Positions 33,708 to 41,502 of a DNA stretch of 64,000 nt are shown piece by piece (the stretch's first letter is position 1; each line of letters opens with the position of its first letter). Under the pieces are notes generated by a model. That model made no database searches, was not told where the DNA came from, and saw only the letters and a list, made by a program, of their open reading frames with translations. Both the position numbers and the translations under genes were made by a program. The stretch covers positions 1 through 64,000 of the forward strand of contig JBBRRA010000008.1 of the NCBI GenBank assembly GCA_038225475.1, given 5' to 3'. The stretch is from Polymorphobacter_B sp038225475. GTDB lineage: Bacteria > Pseudomonadota > Alphaproteobacteria > Sphingomonadales > Sphingomonadaceae.

Positions 33708-34669
33708 GGCTCGTCCCCATAGATGCCGGTCGTTGCAGGCACGCCGTCGGCCACGCACCCGCGGTACATGCCCGGCGTGTTGAACGACCAACCCATGTCG
33801 CCGTTTGCGCCGACGACGATCACGCCGCCGTCGCCGCCCATTGCGCGGATTTCTTGCTGAACCACGGCATCTGCCGCCGCCTGCACGCTTTCGCCGAGAA
33901 AGCGCACGCGCGCGTCGATCTCGTGCGCGGCCGCCGCGCGGATGAAAAACTCGCCCGATCCGGTTGCCGACACCGCGCAGCCGCGGTCGTCGGCATAGGT
34001 GCCCGCGCCGATGATCGGCGAATCGCCGATCCGTCCCCAGCGCTTGCCGGTCAACCCGCCGGTCGAGGTTCCCGCCGCAAGCCGCCCGGCGCGGTCGCGC
34101 GCCACCGCGCCAACGGTGCCGTAATGGACACCGCTGTCGAACGCCGCGCTGCCGCCGCGCGCCTGCAGTTCAAGGAACTGCCGCCAGCGTTCGTCGCTGC
34201 GGAAATAATCGGGGTCGACCTGCGCCAGCCCGGTCGTCGCGGCGAACGCATCGGCTCCGGCGGCGGCGAGCATGACGTGCGGCGTCGCGTCCATCACCGC
34301 GCGCGCCAGCCGGATCGGGTTGCGCGTCCGCGTCGTCCCCGCCACCGCTCCGGCGCGGCGGGTGGTGCCCTCCATCACCGCGGCGTCGAGCTCGTTGGTA
34401 CCCTCGGCGGTGAACACCGCGCCGCGCCCGGCGTTGAACAGCGCGTCATCCTCCATCGCGACGATCGCCGCCTCGACCGCATCGAGCGCGCCGCCGCCGC
34501 TGTCGAGCACCGCCGCGCCCGCCGCCAGCGCGCGGGTCAATGCGGCGCGGTACACGGCATCGGTCGCCGGCAGCGTCGTGCCGCGCACCATGCTGCCCGC
34601 CCCGCCGTGGATGACGAGCGACCATGCGCGCGGGGAGTGTTCAGGGGCAGCGGTGCGGGGGGAGGCCAT
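33704..34669 (-). CDS. iaaA: isoaspartyl peptidase / type 2 L-asparaginase (Ntn hydrolase)
   Basis: A 321-residue self-processing amidohydrolase. It opens WSLVIHGGAGSM, then GGGALDAVEAAIVAMEDDALFNAGRGAVFTAEG. The autocleavage threonine is in YGTVGAVARDR, which becomes the nucleophile of the beta subunit (TVGAVA). In most homologues the residue before GT is histidine; here it is tyrosine. The enzyme hydrolyses beta-aspartyl dipeptides and asparagine. The ATG at 34669 is the nearest start to the domain; the upstream frame begins at a TTG (34705). It is first in an apparent operon with the ferredoxin reductase. Confidence 0.92.
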   Translation of the reverse strand: MASPRTAAPEHSPRAWSLVIHGGAGSMVRGTTLPATDAVYRAALTRALAAGAAVLDSGGGALDAVEAAIVAMEDDALFNAGRGAVFTAEGTNELDAAVMEGTTRRAGAVAGTTRTRNPIRLARAVMDATPHVMLAAAGADAFAATTGLAQVDPDYFRSDERWRQFLELQARGGSAAFDSGVHYGTVGAVARDRAGRLAAGTSTGGLTGKRWGRIGDSPIIGAGTYADDRGCAVSATGSGEFFIRAAAAHEIDARVRFLGESVQAAADAVVQQEIRAMGGDGGVIVVGANGDMGWSFNTPGMYRGCVADGVPATTGIYGDEP

Positions 34670-34833
34670 GTCCGGGGTGGTAGCAAGCGGGCAGGGAGCG
34701 GGCAACTGCGGCAGGGCGCGGGTGGCAATTCGGTTGCCGACCGCGATAAGTTATAAAGCCGCGGATACTTTGTGGCGCTCGATTAAAAATGGTAATTAAC
34801 CCAAATACTCTTCGGTCCTATGGGGGAAATATC

Positions 34834-36186
34834 ATGGTCAGCGGCGCGCAGATCTGGTGCGGAGCGGTTTTACTTGCGTCGCTGTCATCGCCGCTCCACG
34901 CCGCGGTCTCGCCGGCGTTGATCGGCAAGGTCGATGCGGTCGTCGATCGCGACACGCCGCGCCTGACGGCGATCTTCAAAGACCTGCACCAACATCCCGA
35001 GCTGGGTTTTACCGAAGTCCGGACGGCGGCGATCGTCGCCAAGGAACTGAAGGCGCTCGGTTATGCGGTAACGACCGGCATCGGTAAAACCGGGGTCGTC
35101 GGTGTGCTCCGCAACGGTGCCGGTCCGACGCTGTGGTTCCGCGCCGATATGGACGCCAATGGCGTCAAGGAGGCGACCGGCCTGCCTTATGCCGCGACGG
35201 CGCGGCAGAAACTGGCCGACGGCAGTGAAGTCGATGTGATGCATGCGTGCGGCCATGATGCGCATGTCACCTGGTTGCTCGGCCTCGCGAAGGCGATGGT
35301 CGAACTCAAATCCGACTGGGCGGGGACGCTCGTGGTCTATGCGCAGCCCGCCGAAGAACTGGGCACCGGTGCCAAAGCGATGGTCGCCGACCGGCTCAAC
35401 GACCGCGGCTTTCCAAAGCCCGATTTTGCGCTGGGCAGCCATACCGCGCCCGGTCCGGTGGGGTATGTCTCGAACACCGCCGGCGTCCGCATGGCGGGCG
35501 TCGATCAGCTCGACATTTCGTTCACCGGCGTCGGCGGACACGGCTCAACGCCGCAAATGACGATCGATCCCGTGGTCATGGCCGCGCAGGCGGTGCTTGC
35601 CTATCAAACGATCATCAGCCGCAATGTCGATCCGCAATCGGCGGCCGTGCTGACGGTCGGCGCGATCGAGGCCGGCCGCGACAATAATGTGATTCCGCAA
35701 GGCGCGGTGCTGAAATTGAACCTGCGCTGGTTGCAGCCCGCGGTGCGCGAAACGCTGCTCAAGCGCATCGACGAGATCGACAACGGCGTCGCCATCGCCG
35801 CCGGCGTTCCCGCCGACAAGATGCCGACGCGGCTGATGAAGGGATCGTCGGGGCCGCTGATCAACGACCCCGAACTTGTTGGCCGGATCAACCCCGCGCT
35901 GACGCAACTGCTCGGCGAGGGCAAGGTCATCGGCAATTTCCCGACCGTCATGGGGTCTGAAGATTTTCAGGATGTCTATGGAAATGCCAAGACGCCCTAT
36001 GTGTTTCTGCTGATCGGTGTGGCGCCGGTGGACGTCTTTCTTGCGGCGCAAAAGGCCGGGCGGCCGTTCCCCTATTCGAACCACAATCCAGACTTTTTCG
36101 TCGACCTAAGGGCGATTCCGATCGGTGCCAAGGTCGATACCGTGGCGGCGCTGAGCCTGCTCGCCAACAGCGGTGCCGCGCGCTAG
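34834..36186 (+). CDS. secreted M20 family amidohydrolase/carboxypeptidase
   Basis: A 450-residue zinc hydrolase of the amidohydrolase (hippurate/IAA-amino acid hydrolase) branch of M20. The signal peptide is IWCGAVLLASLSSPLHAA. Zinc ligands and catalytic groups are seen in LHQHPELGF, WFRADMDA, HACGHDAHVTWLLG and AQPAEELGTGAKAM; the dimerisation domain lies between 210 and 330. The likely role is hydrolysis of N-acyl or N-aryl amino acids outside the cytoplasm. The ATG at 34834 has GGGGAAAT upstream. The divergent isoaspartyl peptidase gene is another peptide-related enzyme. Confidence 0.9.
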   Translation: MVSGAQIWCGAVLLASLSSPLHAAVSPALIGKVDAVVDRDTPRLTAIFKDLHQHPELGFTEVRTAAIVAKELKALGYAVTTGIGKTGVVGVLRNGAGPTLWFRADMDANGVKEATGLPYAATARQKLADGSEVDVMHACGHDAHVTWLLGLAKAMVELKSDWAGTLVVYAQPAEELGTGAKAMVADRLNDRGFPKPDFALGSHTAPGPVGYVSNTAGVRMAGVDQLDISFTGVGGHGSTPQMTIDPVVMAAQAVLAYQTIISRNVDPQSAAVLTVGAIEAGRDNNVIPQGAVLKLNLRWLQPAVRETLLKRIDEIDNGVAIAAGVPADKMPTRLMKGSSGPLINDPELVGRINPALTQLLGEGKVIGNFPTVMGSEDFQDVYGNAKTPYVFLLIGVAPVDVFLAAQKAGRPFPYSNHNPDFFVDLRAIPIGAKVDTVAALSLLANSGAAR

Positions 36187-36225
36187 ACTGGCCGGGCGAC
36201 AAGCGTGCCGAGGGAGTTTTGCCGG

Positions 36226-36576
36226 GTGAATGTCCGAACGAATGCGGTCGGCCTGCTGGTCGCAGCGCTGTGTGCGGCGCATGTCGGCGCAGCGGCGCAG
36301 ATCGTCGGCCGGACGCTCATCAAAGGCGTTGCTGGGGTCGATCTGACGGCCATCACGCCGGTAGTGCAGTCGGTACTCAACTCCGATGTGCCGGGCGCGT
36401 CACGCCCGTGGCAATCGGCATCGGCGAACGGCGAGATGCGCCTGCTGAGTGGCGGTGCGGCGGCCGGTGCAAAGTGCGGTCGCGTCAAACTCACCGTCGA
36501 CCGCGCTGCGAAGCATTCGGCGTACAGTTTCCGTTATTGCCGCGACGCCGCGGGTGTGTGGCGGACCGCGGGGTAA
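36226..36576 (+). CDS. small secreted protein of unknown function
   Basis: A 116-residue exported protein. The start GTG 36226 is favoured by AGGGAG eight bases upstream and gives a clear signal peptide (NAVGLLVAALCAAHVGAAAQ). The mature part has two cysteines (AKCGRVKLTV and FRYCRDAAGVWRTAG) that could form a disulfide bond. The spacing and the CRDAxGxW ending resemble RT0821/Lpp0805-type surface antigen proteins, but similarity is weak. It follows the M20 gene by 39 bases and precedes tRNA-Met. Confidence 0.7.
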   Translation: MNVRTNAVGLLVAALCAAHVGAAAQIVGRTLIKGVAGVDLTAITPVVQSVLNSDVPGASRPWQSASANGEMRLLSGGAAAGAKCGRVKLTVDRAAKHSAYSFRYCRDAAGVWRTAG

Positions 36577-36663
36577 GTGTTCGCGCTCGCCGCGTCGCCA
36601 CCCCCGCCTTGACCGTCACGCCACACCCCGACTATACCGCGCCTCCGCACCAGCGGACGGCGG

Positions 36664-36740
36664 GGCGGAGTAGCTCAGTTGGTTAGAGCACGGGAATCAT
36701 AATCCTGGGGTCGGGAGTTCAAATCTCTCCTCCGCTACCA
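36664..36740 (+). tRNA. tRNA-Met, anticodon CAT (elongator-like)
   Basis: A 74-nt cloverleaf plus encoded CCA. The acceptor stem GGCGGAG pairs with CTCCGCT (one G-T pair at the end), the D arm is GCTCAGTTGGTTAGAGC, the anticodon stem CGGGA/TCCTG carries loop ATCATAA, and the T loop is TTCAAAT. The absence of the C1-A72 mismatch and of three G-C pairs in the anticodon stem argues against the initiator. It could in principle be the tRNA-Ile that is lysidine-modified at CAT, but the sequence resembles elongator methionine tRNA. Confidence 0.92.
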
Positions 36741-36905
36741 CCGCCGTCAGGTTGACTTAGCGCCCATTTGGTTATATAGGGTGTCAATGACCCGACCTGT
36801 ATCCATTTCTCAGGCTTCCCCGACGCTGCTTCGCGGATCGCGGGGAAGCTGCGCCGCCGACGTGTCGTCAACTTCATCAACTTTGACAAGCCGACTGGAC
36901 AGTTT

Positions 36906-37847
36906 GTGAGCGTGGCGAGCGCCAGGCTGGAGCCGATTCGGCTGTCGCTGGTCGATGCCGATCCGGCGGCGGCGCGGGCCTTCGGGGCGGCGTTCGAGCG
37001 GACGGGCTTTGCCGTGGTCGCCGATCACGGCATCGACGCCGCGCTGATCGACCGCGCGTTGACCGCGACGCGCGCGTTCTTTGCGCTGCCCGACGCAGTC
37101 AAGCGCAGCTATCATGTGCCCGGGCAGGGCGGTGCACGCGGGCTGACGCCGTTCGGGATCGAGACCGCAAAGGGGCAGACGACTGCCGATCTCAAGGAAT
37201 TCTGGCACATCGGGCGCGACCTGCCGCCGGGCCATCGCTTCCGCGCGGTCATGCCCGACAATCTGTGGCCGCGCGAAATTCCCGATTTCGAGGCGGCGAT
37301 GCGCGCGTTTTACACCGCGCTCGACCGCGCGGGCACGCGCATCCTGACGGCGATCGCGCTTTATCTGGGGCTGGCGGCGGACTTTTTCGACGCGCCCGTG
37401 CGCGACGGTAACAGCGTACTGCGGCTGCTGCACTATCCGCCGGTCTCTGCGGGCAGTGCGGGCGTCCGCGCCGGGGCGCATGAGGACATCAACGTCATCA
37501 CGCTGCTGCTCGGTGCCGACGAGGCGGGGTTGCAGTTGCTCGGGCGCGACGGGACATGGCTCGACATCGAAGCGCCGCCGGGCGCGCTGGTTTGCAACAT
37601 CGGCGACATGCTGCAACGGCTGACCAACCATGTGTTGCCGTCGACGACGCACCGGGTGGTCAACCCGGTTGCGGCACGCGCCAGCGTGGCACGCTATTCG
37701 ACGCCGTTCTTCCTGCATTTCCGGCCCGACTATCTGATCGAGACGCTGCCGGGCTGCGTGTCGGCGGCGCACCCCGACCGCTTTCCGGTGGCGATCACTG
37801 CGGAGGCGTTCCTGCAGCAGCGGCTGCGCGAAATCGGGCTTATTTGA
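36906..37847 (+). CDS. 2-oxoglutarate Fe(II) oxygenase, isopenicillin N synthase family
   Basis: A 313-residue non-haem oxygenase. The DIOX_N domain starts RLSLVDADPAAARAFGAAFERTGFAVVADHGI. The iron triad is in AHEDINVITLLL (H, D) and the later THRVVNP histidine, and the 2-oxoglutarate arginine in ARYSTPFF. Plant and fungal relatives make penicillin, ethylene or hydroxylate small molecules; the bacterial substrate is unknown. The start is GTG 36906. It overlaps the truA 3' end by 8 bases in the opposite orientation. No biosynthetic cluster surrounds it. Confidence 0.88.
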   Translation: MSVASARLEPIRLSLVDADPAAARAFGAAFERTGFAVVADHGIDAALIDRALTATRAFFALPDAVKRSYHVPGQGGARGLTPFGIETAKGQTTADLKEFWHIGRDLPPGHRFRAVMPDNLWPREIPDFEAAMRAFYTALDRAGTRILTAIALYLGLAADFFDAPVRDGNSVLRLLHYPPVSAGSAGVRAGAHEDINVITLLLGADEAGLQLLGRDGTWLDIEAPPGALVCNIGDMLQRLTNHVLPSTTHRVVNPVAARASVARYSTPFFLHFRPDYLIETLPGCVSAAHPDRFPVAITAEAFLQQRLREIGLI

Positions 37848-38583
37848 CCGCGTAGCTGGCCTCGACCAGCGTCAGCCCATCGGGGGGAGCGTTGAACCCG
37901 AGCGTGCTGCGGTCGGCAGCCGCCAGCGCCGCCGCCAGCCGCGCGGCGGTCCAGCTGCCGTCGCCGACCAGCTTGAGGCAGCCGACCATCGAGCGCACCT
38001 GATGGTGGAGGAACGACCGCGCGGCAACGTCGAAGATCAGCTGGTCGCCATTGCGGGTGACATCGAGCCGGTCGAGCGTCTTGATGGGGCTCAGCGCCTG
38101 GCAATGCGCACTGCGGAAGGTGGTGAAGTCGTGCCGCCCCACCAGCAGTTGCGCCGCCGCCTGCATCGCATCCGCATCGAGCGGGGCCGCGACCTGCCAC
38201 GCCAGCCCGGCATCGACCGTGAGCGGCGCGCGGCGGTTGATGATCCGGTAACGATACCGCCGCCCGGTGCAGTCGAACCGCGCACGGAAATCCGCTGCCG
38301 CCTCGGCACAGTCGATGATTGCCACCGGCGCCGGGCGGAGGTGGGCATTGAGCGCCTCCATCAGCCGGAACGCGGCGATATCGCGGTCTATGTCGACATG
38401 GATGACCTGCCCGGTGGCGTGCACCCCGGCGTCGGTGCGCCCACAGCCGTGTACGGTGACGACCTCGCCGAGCCTGGCCAGCGCGGCCTCGATCGTGCCT
38501 TGCACGCTGGGGCCGTGGTCCTGCCGCTGCCAGCCCATAAACGGGCGGCCGTCATATTCGACCGTCAGGCGAAACCGGGTCAT
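37840..38583 (-). CDS. truA: tRNA pseudouridine(38-40) synthase TruA
   Basis: A 247-residue enzyme that isomerises uridines 38-40 in the anticodon arm. It has the start RLTVEYDGRPFMGWQRQ, the catalytic D51 in CGRTDAGVHATGQV, a conserved RFDCTGRRYRYRI and FLHHQVRSMVG. The ATG at 38583 overlaps the fmt stop by ATGA, so translation is coupled to fmt. Length is normal. Confidence 0.96.
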   Translation of the reverse strand: MTRFRLTVEYDGRPFMGWQRQDHGPSVQGTIEAALARLGEVVTVHGCGRTDAGVHATGQVIHVDIDRDIAAFRLMEALNAHLRPAPVAIIDCAEAAADFRARFDCTGRRYRYRIINRRAPLTVDAGLAWQVAAPLDADAMQAAAQLLVGRHDFTTFRSAHCQALSPIKTLDRLDVTRNGDQLIFDVAARSFLHHQVRSMVGCLKLVGDGSWTAARLAAALAAADRSTLGFNAPPDGLTLVEASYAVK

Positions 38584-39479
38584 CCGACGCGGGTGCCCGC
38601 CGGGATCGACCAGCCGTTGAGCAACGCTTCGGTCGCCATAGGTGGCTTGCCGGCGCGCTGCACCAACGTTGGGCGCAGCGCGCCGGTGCCGCACGCGATC
38701 GTCAGTTGCCCGTCGAGCACGGTGCCCGGTGCGCCGCTTTGGCCGGTGACGGTTGTGGCGAGGAACTTGACGCGCTCGCCGCCGATCTCGACGAATGCGC
38801 CCGGAACCGGGTTGAACGCCCGCACCGCGCGCTCGAGTTGTGCCGCCGACTGCGTGAGGTCGAGCCGCGCCTCCGCCTTGTCGAGCTTGGCTGCATAGGT
38901 GACGCCGTCGGCGGGCTGCTCGATGGGTGGTGGCAGCGTGGCGAGCGCCTCGACCATCAAGCGCGCGCCCATCGCGGCCAGTTCGTCGGTCAATGCGCCG
39001 GCGGTCTTGACCCCGACCGGTGTCTCGCCGCGCAGCAGCATCGGCCCGGTATCGAGCCCGCGCGCCATCTGCATGATCGTCACGCCGGTCACCGCGTCGC
39101 CCGCAAGGATCGCGCGCTGGATCGGGGCCGCGCCCCGCCAGCGCGGCAGCAGCGAGGCGTGGACGTTGAAGCAGCCGAGCCGCGGCGCATCGAGGATCGG
39201 CTGCGGCAGGATCAGGCCATAGGCCGCGACCACCGCGGCATCGAGCGCCAGCGCCGCAAACGCCGCCCGGTCTGTATCGTCCTTGAAATTCAACGGCGTG
39301 CGGACCGCGATGCCCAGCGCCTCGGCGCGGATCTGTACCGCCGACCGGGTCAGCGCCTTGCCGCGCTGCGCCGGACGCGGCGGCTGGGTATAGACCGCAA
39401 CGACGTCATGCCCGGCGGCGGCCAGCGCATCGAGCGTCGGCACGGCAAATGACGGGGTTCCCATGAAGGCAATACGCAT
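38580..39479 (-). CDS. fmt: methionyl-tRNA formyltransferase
   Basis: A 299-residue enzyme that formylates initiator Met-tRNA. The N-terminal domain has RIAFMGTPSFAVPTLDAL, CFNVHASLLPRWRGAAPIQR (folate and catalytic N-H-D residues) and MARGLDTGPML; the C-terminal tRNA-binding OB domain follows. It is divergently oriented to recR. In many bacteria def precedes fmt in one operon, but here def is on the other side of recR on the opposite strand, a common arrangement in sphingomonads as far as I know. Confidence 0.96.
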   Translation of the reverse strand: MRIAFMGTPSFAVPTLDALAAAGHDVVAVYTQPPRPAQRGKALTRSAVQIRAEALGIAVRTPLNFKDDTDRAAFAALALDAAVVAAYGLILPQPILDAPRLGCFNVHASLLPRWRGAAPIQRAILAGDAVTGVTIMQMARGLDTGPMLLRGETPVGVKTAGALTDELAAMGARLMVEALATLPPPIEQPADGVTYAAKLDKAEARLDLTQSAAQLERAVRAFNPVPGAFVEIGGERVKFLATTVTGQSGAPGTVLDGQLTIACGTGALRPTLVQRAGKPPMATEALLNGWSIPAGTRVG

Positions 39480-39542
39480 CGCGTGACGGCTAGCGGCAAC
39501 GGCGGGCTTGCGCAACTTGGGCGTGCGACCATATCAGGAACA

Positions 39543-40139
39543 ATGGCCTCCCCCGAAATCGATGCGCTGACGCAGGCGCTTGCTAGGCTGCCGGGGCTGG
39601 GGCCGCGATCGGCGCGGCGGGCGGTGCTGCACCTGATCAAGCGGCGCGAGGCGGCGCTGGTGCCGCTGCTCGCCGCGCTCCATGCCGTCGAGGCGGGGCT
39701 GGTGACGTGCAGTATCTGCGGCAATATCGACACACGCGATCCGTGCGGTGTCTGCACCGACCCGCGCCGCGAGACCAGCGGGCTGTGCGTGGTCGAGGAG
39801 GTTGCCGATCTGTGGGCGCTCGACCGCGCGCGGCTGTTTCCGGGGCGCTATCATGTGCTCGGCGGGCGGCTGTCGGCACTCGACGGCGTGCGGCCGGAGG
39901 ATCTGGCGATCGCGCCGCTGCTTGCCCGCGTTGCGGCGGGCGGCATCGACGAGGTGGTGCTGGCGATGAACGCCACGCTCGAGGGGCAGACGACGATGCA
40001 CTATGTCGCCGAGCGGTTGGCGCAGTTTCCGGTCCGAGTCACCGCGCTCGCACACGGCATGCCCGTTGGCGGCGAACTCGACTATCTCGACGAGGGCACG
40101 CTCGCGCAGGCATTGTCGGCGCGGCGGTCGCTGGCTTGA
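39543..40139 (+). CDS. recR: recombination protein RecR
   Basis: A 198-residue protein with a helix-hairpin-helix (ALARLPGLGPRSARRAVLHL), a zinc finger using C56, C59, C68 and C71, a Toprim domain (GLCVVEEVADLWALDRA, ending YHVLGG) and a Walker B-like C-terminus. RecR acts with RecF and RecO in gap repair. The ATG at 39543 has AGGAAC upstream; an in-frame extension to 39483 has no ribosome site. def follows after 31 bases. Confidence 0.96.
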   Translation: MASPEIDALTQALARLPGLGPRSARRAVLHLIKRREAALVPLLAALHAVEAGLVTCSICGNIDTRDPCGVCTDPRRETSGLCVVEEVADLWALDRARLFPGRYHVLGGRLSALDGVRPEDLAIAPLLARVAAGGIDEVVLAMNATLEGQTTMHYVAERLAQFPVRVTALAHGMPVGGELDYLDEGTLAQALSARRSLA

Positions 40140-40170
40140 CGTTGCGGCGCTGCGATCATAGCTCAGGGCT

Positions 40171-40731
40171 ATGAACGACCTTATCATCATCGGAGCACCC
40201 GATCCGCGGCTGCGCGTCATCTCCGAACCGGTCGCGGCGGTCACCGACGAGCTACGCGCGCTGATGGATGCCATGCTCGCCGCGATGTACGCCGCGCCCG
40301 GAATCGGGCTTGCCGCGGTGCAGGTCGGCGTTCCCAAGCGCGTGCTGGTCATCGACCTGCAGCGCCGTGACGAGGCCGAAACCGACGCCGAGGCCGAAAG
40401 CGAGCCGCCCGCCGAAACGCGCGAGCCGCGCTTCTTCGTCAACCCGGAGATCGTCTGGGAGTCCGACGAACTGTCGGTCTATAACGAGGGCTGCCTGTCG
40501 GTTCCCGAGCAATATGCCGATGTCGAACGCCCGGCGCGCGTGCGCGTGCGCTGGCTCGACTATGACGGCGGCGCGCGCGAGGAGGAGCTCGACGGGTTGC
40601 TCGCGACCTGCCTGCAGCACGAGATGGACCACCTCGACGGCATCCTGTTCATCGACCATCTGTCGAAGCTCAAGCGCGACATGATCGTCAAGAAACTCGT
40701 CAAGGCAAAGCGCGGCAAGGTCGCCGCCTGA
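40171..40731 (+). CDS. def: peptide deformylase
   Basis: A 186-residue metallohydrolase that removes the formyl group from new proteins. The three motifs are GIGLAAVQVG (44-53), EGCLSVP (C108 as metal ligand) and HEMDHLDG (H150, E151, H154). It carries an unusually acidic linker (DEAETDAEAESEPP, about 67-80) between the first beta strands that is longer than in most relatives. It is second in the recR-def unit and converges with an SDR gene. Confidence 0.96.
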   Translation: MNDLIIIGAPDPRLRVISEPVAAVTDELRALMDAMLAAMYAAPGIGLAAVQVGVPKRVLVIDLQRRDEAETDAEAESEPPAETREPRFFVNPEIVWESDELSVYNEGCLSVPEQYADVERPARVRVRWLDYDGGAREEELDGLLATCLQHEMDHLDGILFIDHLSKLKRDMIVKKLVKAKRGKVAA

Positions 40732-40746
40732 ACGGCGCTGCGGCAG

Positions 40747-41454
40747 TTACAGCCGCATCCGCGTCCCGGTGTCGAACCCGTCGACCAGCAGCTTGACGAT
40801 CGCGGCGGCAACCACGTCGGGCTGCTTGATCGTCGTTGCATCCTCGCCCGGAAAGGCGCGCGCGCGCATCGCGGTTCCGGTAGCGCCCGGATCGACGATG
40901 CCGACCCTGAGTGCACTGGTGTTCACGACCTCGGCACCATAGGTTTGCAGCATGTTTTCGAGCGCCGCCTTGGTCGCGGCATACGCCCCCCAATAGGCGC
41001 GCGGGGTTGTCGCGACGCTCGAGGTCAGCGCCAGCAGCCGACCGGCGGGGGCAGCGCGAAGCCACGGATCGAACGCGCGGATCAACCGGAAATTGGCGGT
41101 CAGGTTCAGCGCCACGACCTTGTCGAATTCGGCCACGTCGGTGTGCGGCAGCGGCGTCAGCGTGCCGAGCGCGGCGGCATTGAGCACGGCAATATCAAGC
41201 CGCCCCCAGCGCCCGCCGAGCGCGCCCGCCAGCCGGTCGATCGCGTCGAAGTCGCGCAGATCGAGCGGCGCGATCGTCGCCTTGCCGCCGCTGGCGTGGA
41301 TGCGGTCTTCGACTTCGATCAGTCCGGCTTCGGTGCGCGCGGTCAGCACGACATGCGCGCCCGCCGCAGCGAGCGCCTGCGCGGTGGCCGCACCGATGCC
41401 GCGGCTGGCTCCGGTAACGAGGGCGAGGCGGTCGGCAAGCGGGAGGGCGGACAT
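40747..41454 (-). CDS. short-chain dehydrogenase/reductase (SDR)
   Basis: A 235-residue classical SDR. Cofactor motif TGASRGIG (14-21), NAAALG for the ribose contact, and a catalytic triad with S145 (SSVATT), Y158 and K162 (YAATK). The substrate cannot be predicted. The start is the ATG at 41454. It follows purF with a GC-rich hairpin between, and is probably independently transcribed or expressed by readthrough. Confidence 0.92.
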   Translation of the reverse strand: MSALPLADRLALVTGASRGIGAATAQALAAAGAHVVLTARTEAGLIEVEDRIHASGGKATIAPLDLRDFDAIDRLAGALGGRWGRLDIAVLNAAALGTLTPLPHTDVAEFDKVVALNLTANFRLIRAFDPWLRAAPAGRLLALTSSVATTPRAYWGAYAATKAALENMLQTYGAEVVNTSALRVGIVDPGATGTAMRARAFPGEDATTIKQPDVVAAAIVKLLVDGFDTGTRMRL

Positions 41455-41472
41455 TCAGCTATCTTTCTGCTC

Positions 41473-41492
41473 CCCTCCCGCATTTGGGAGGG
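41473..41492. terminator. GC-rich hairpin after purF
   Basis: Perfect 7-bp stem CCCTCCC / GGGAGGG with a 6-base loop GCATTT, 10 bases past the purF stop on the minus strand and upstream of the SDR start. No T-run follows on the minus strand. It resembles the hairpins at 7696-7718 and 50148-50173 and may be a member of the same repeat family. Confidence 0.5.
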
Positions 41493-41502
41493 CGAGGTTC
41501 GT

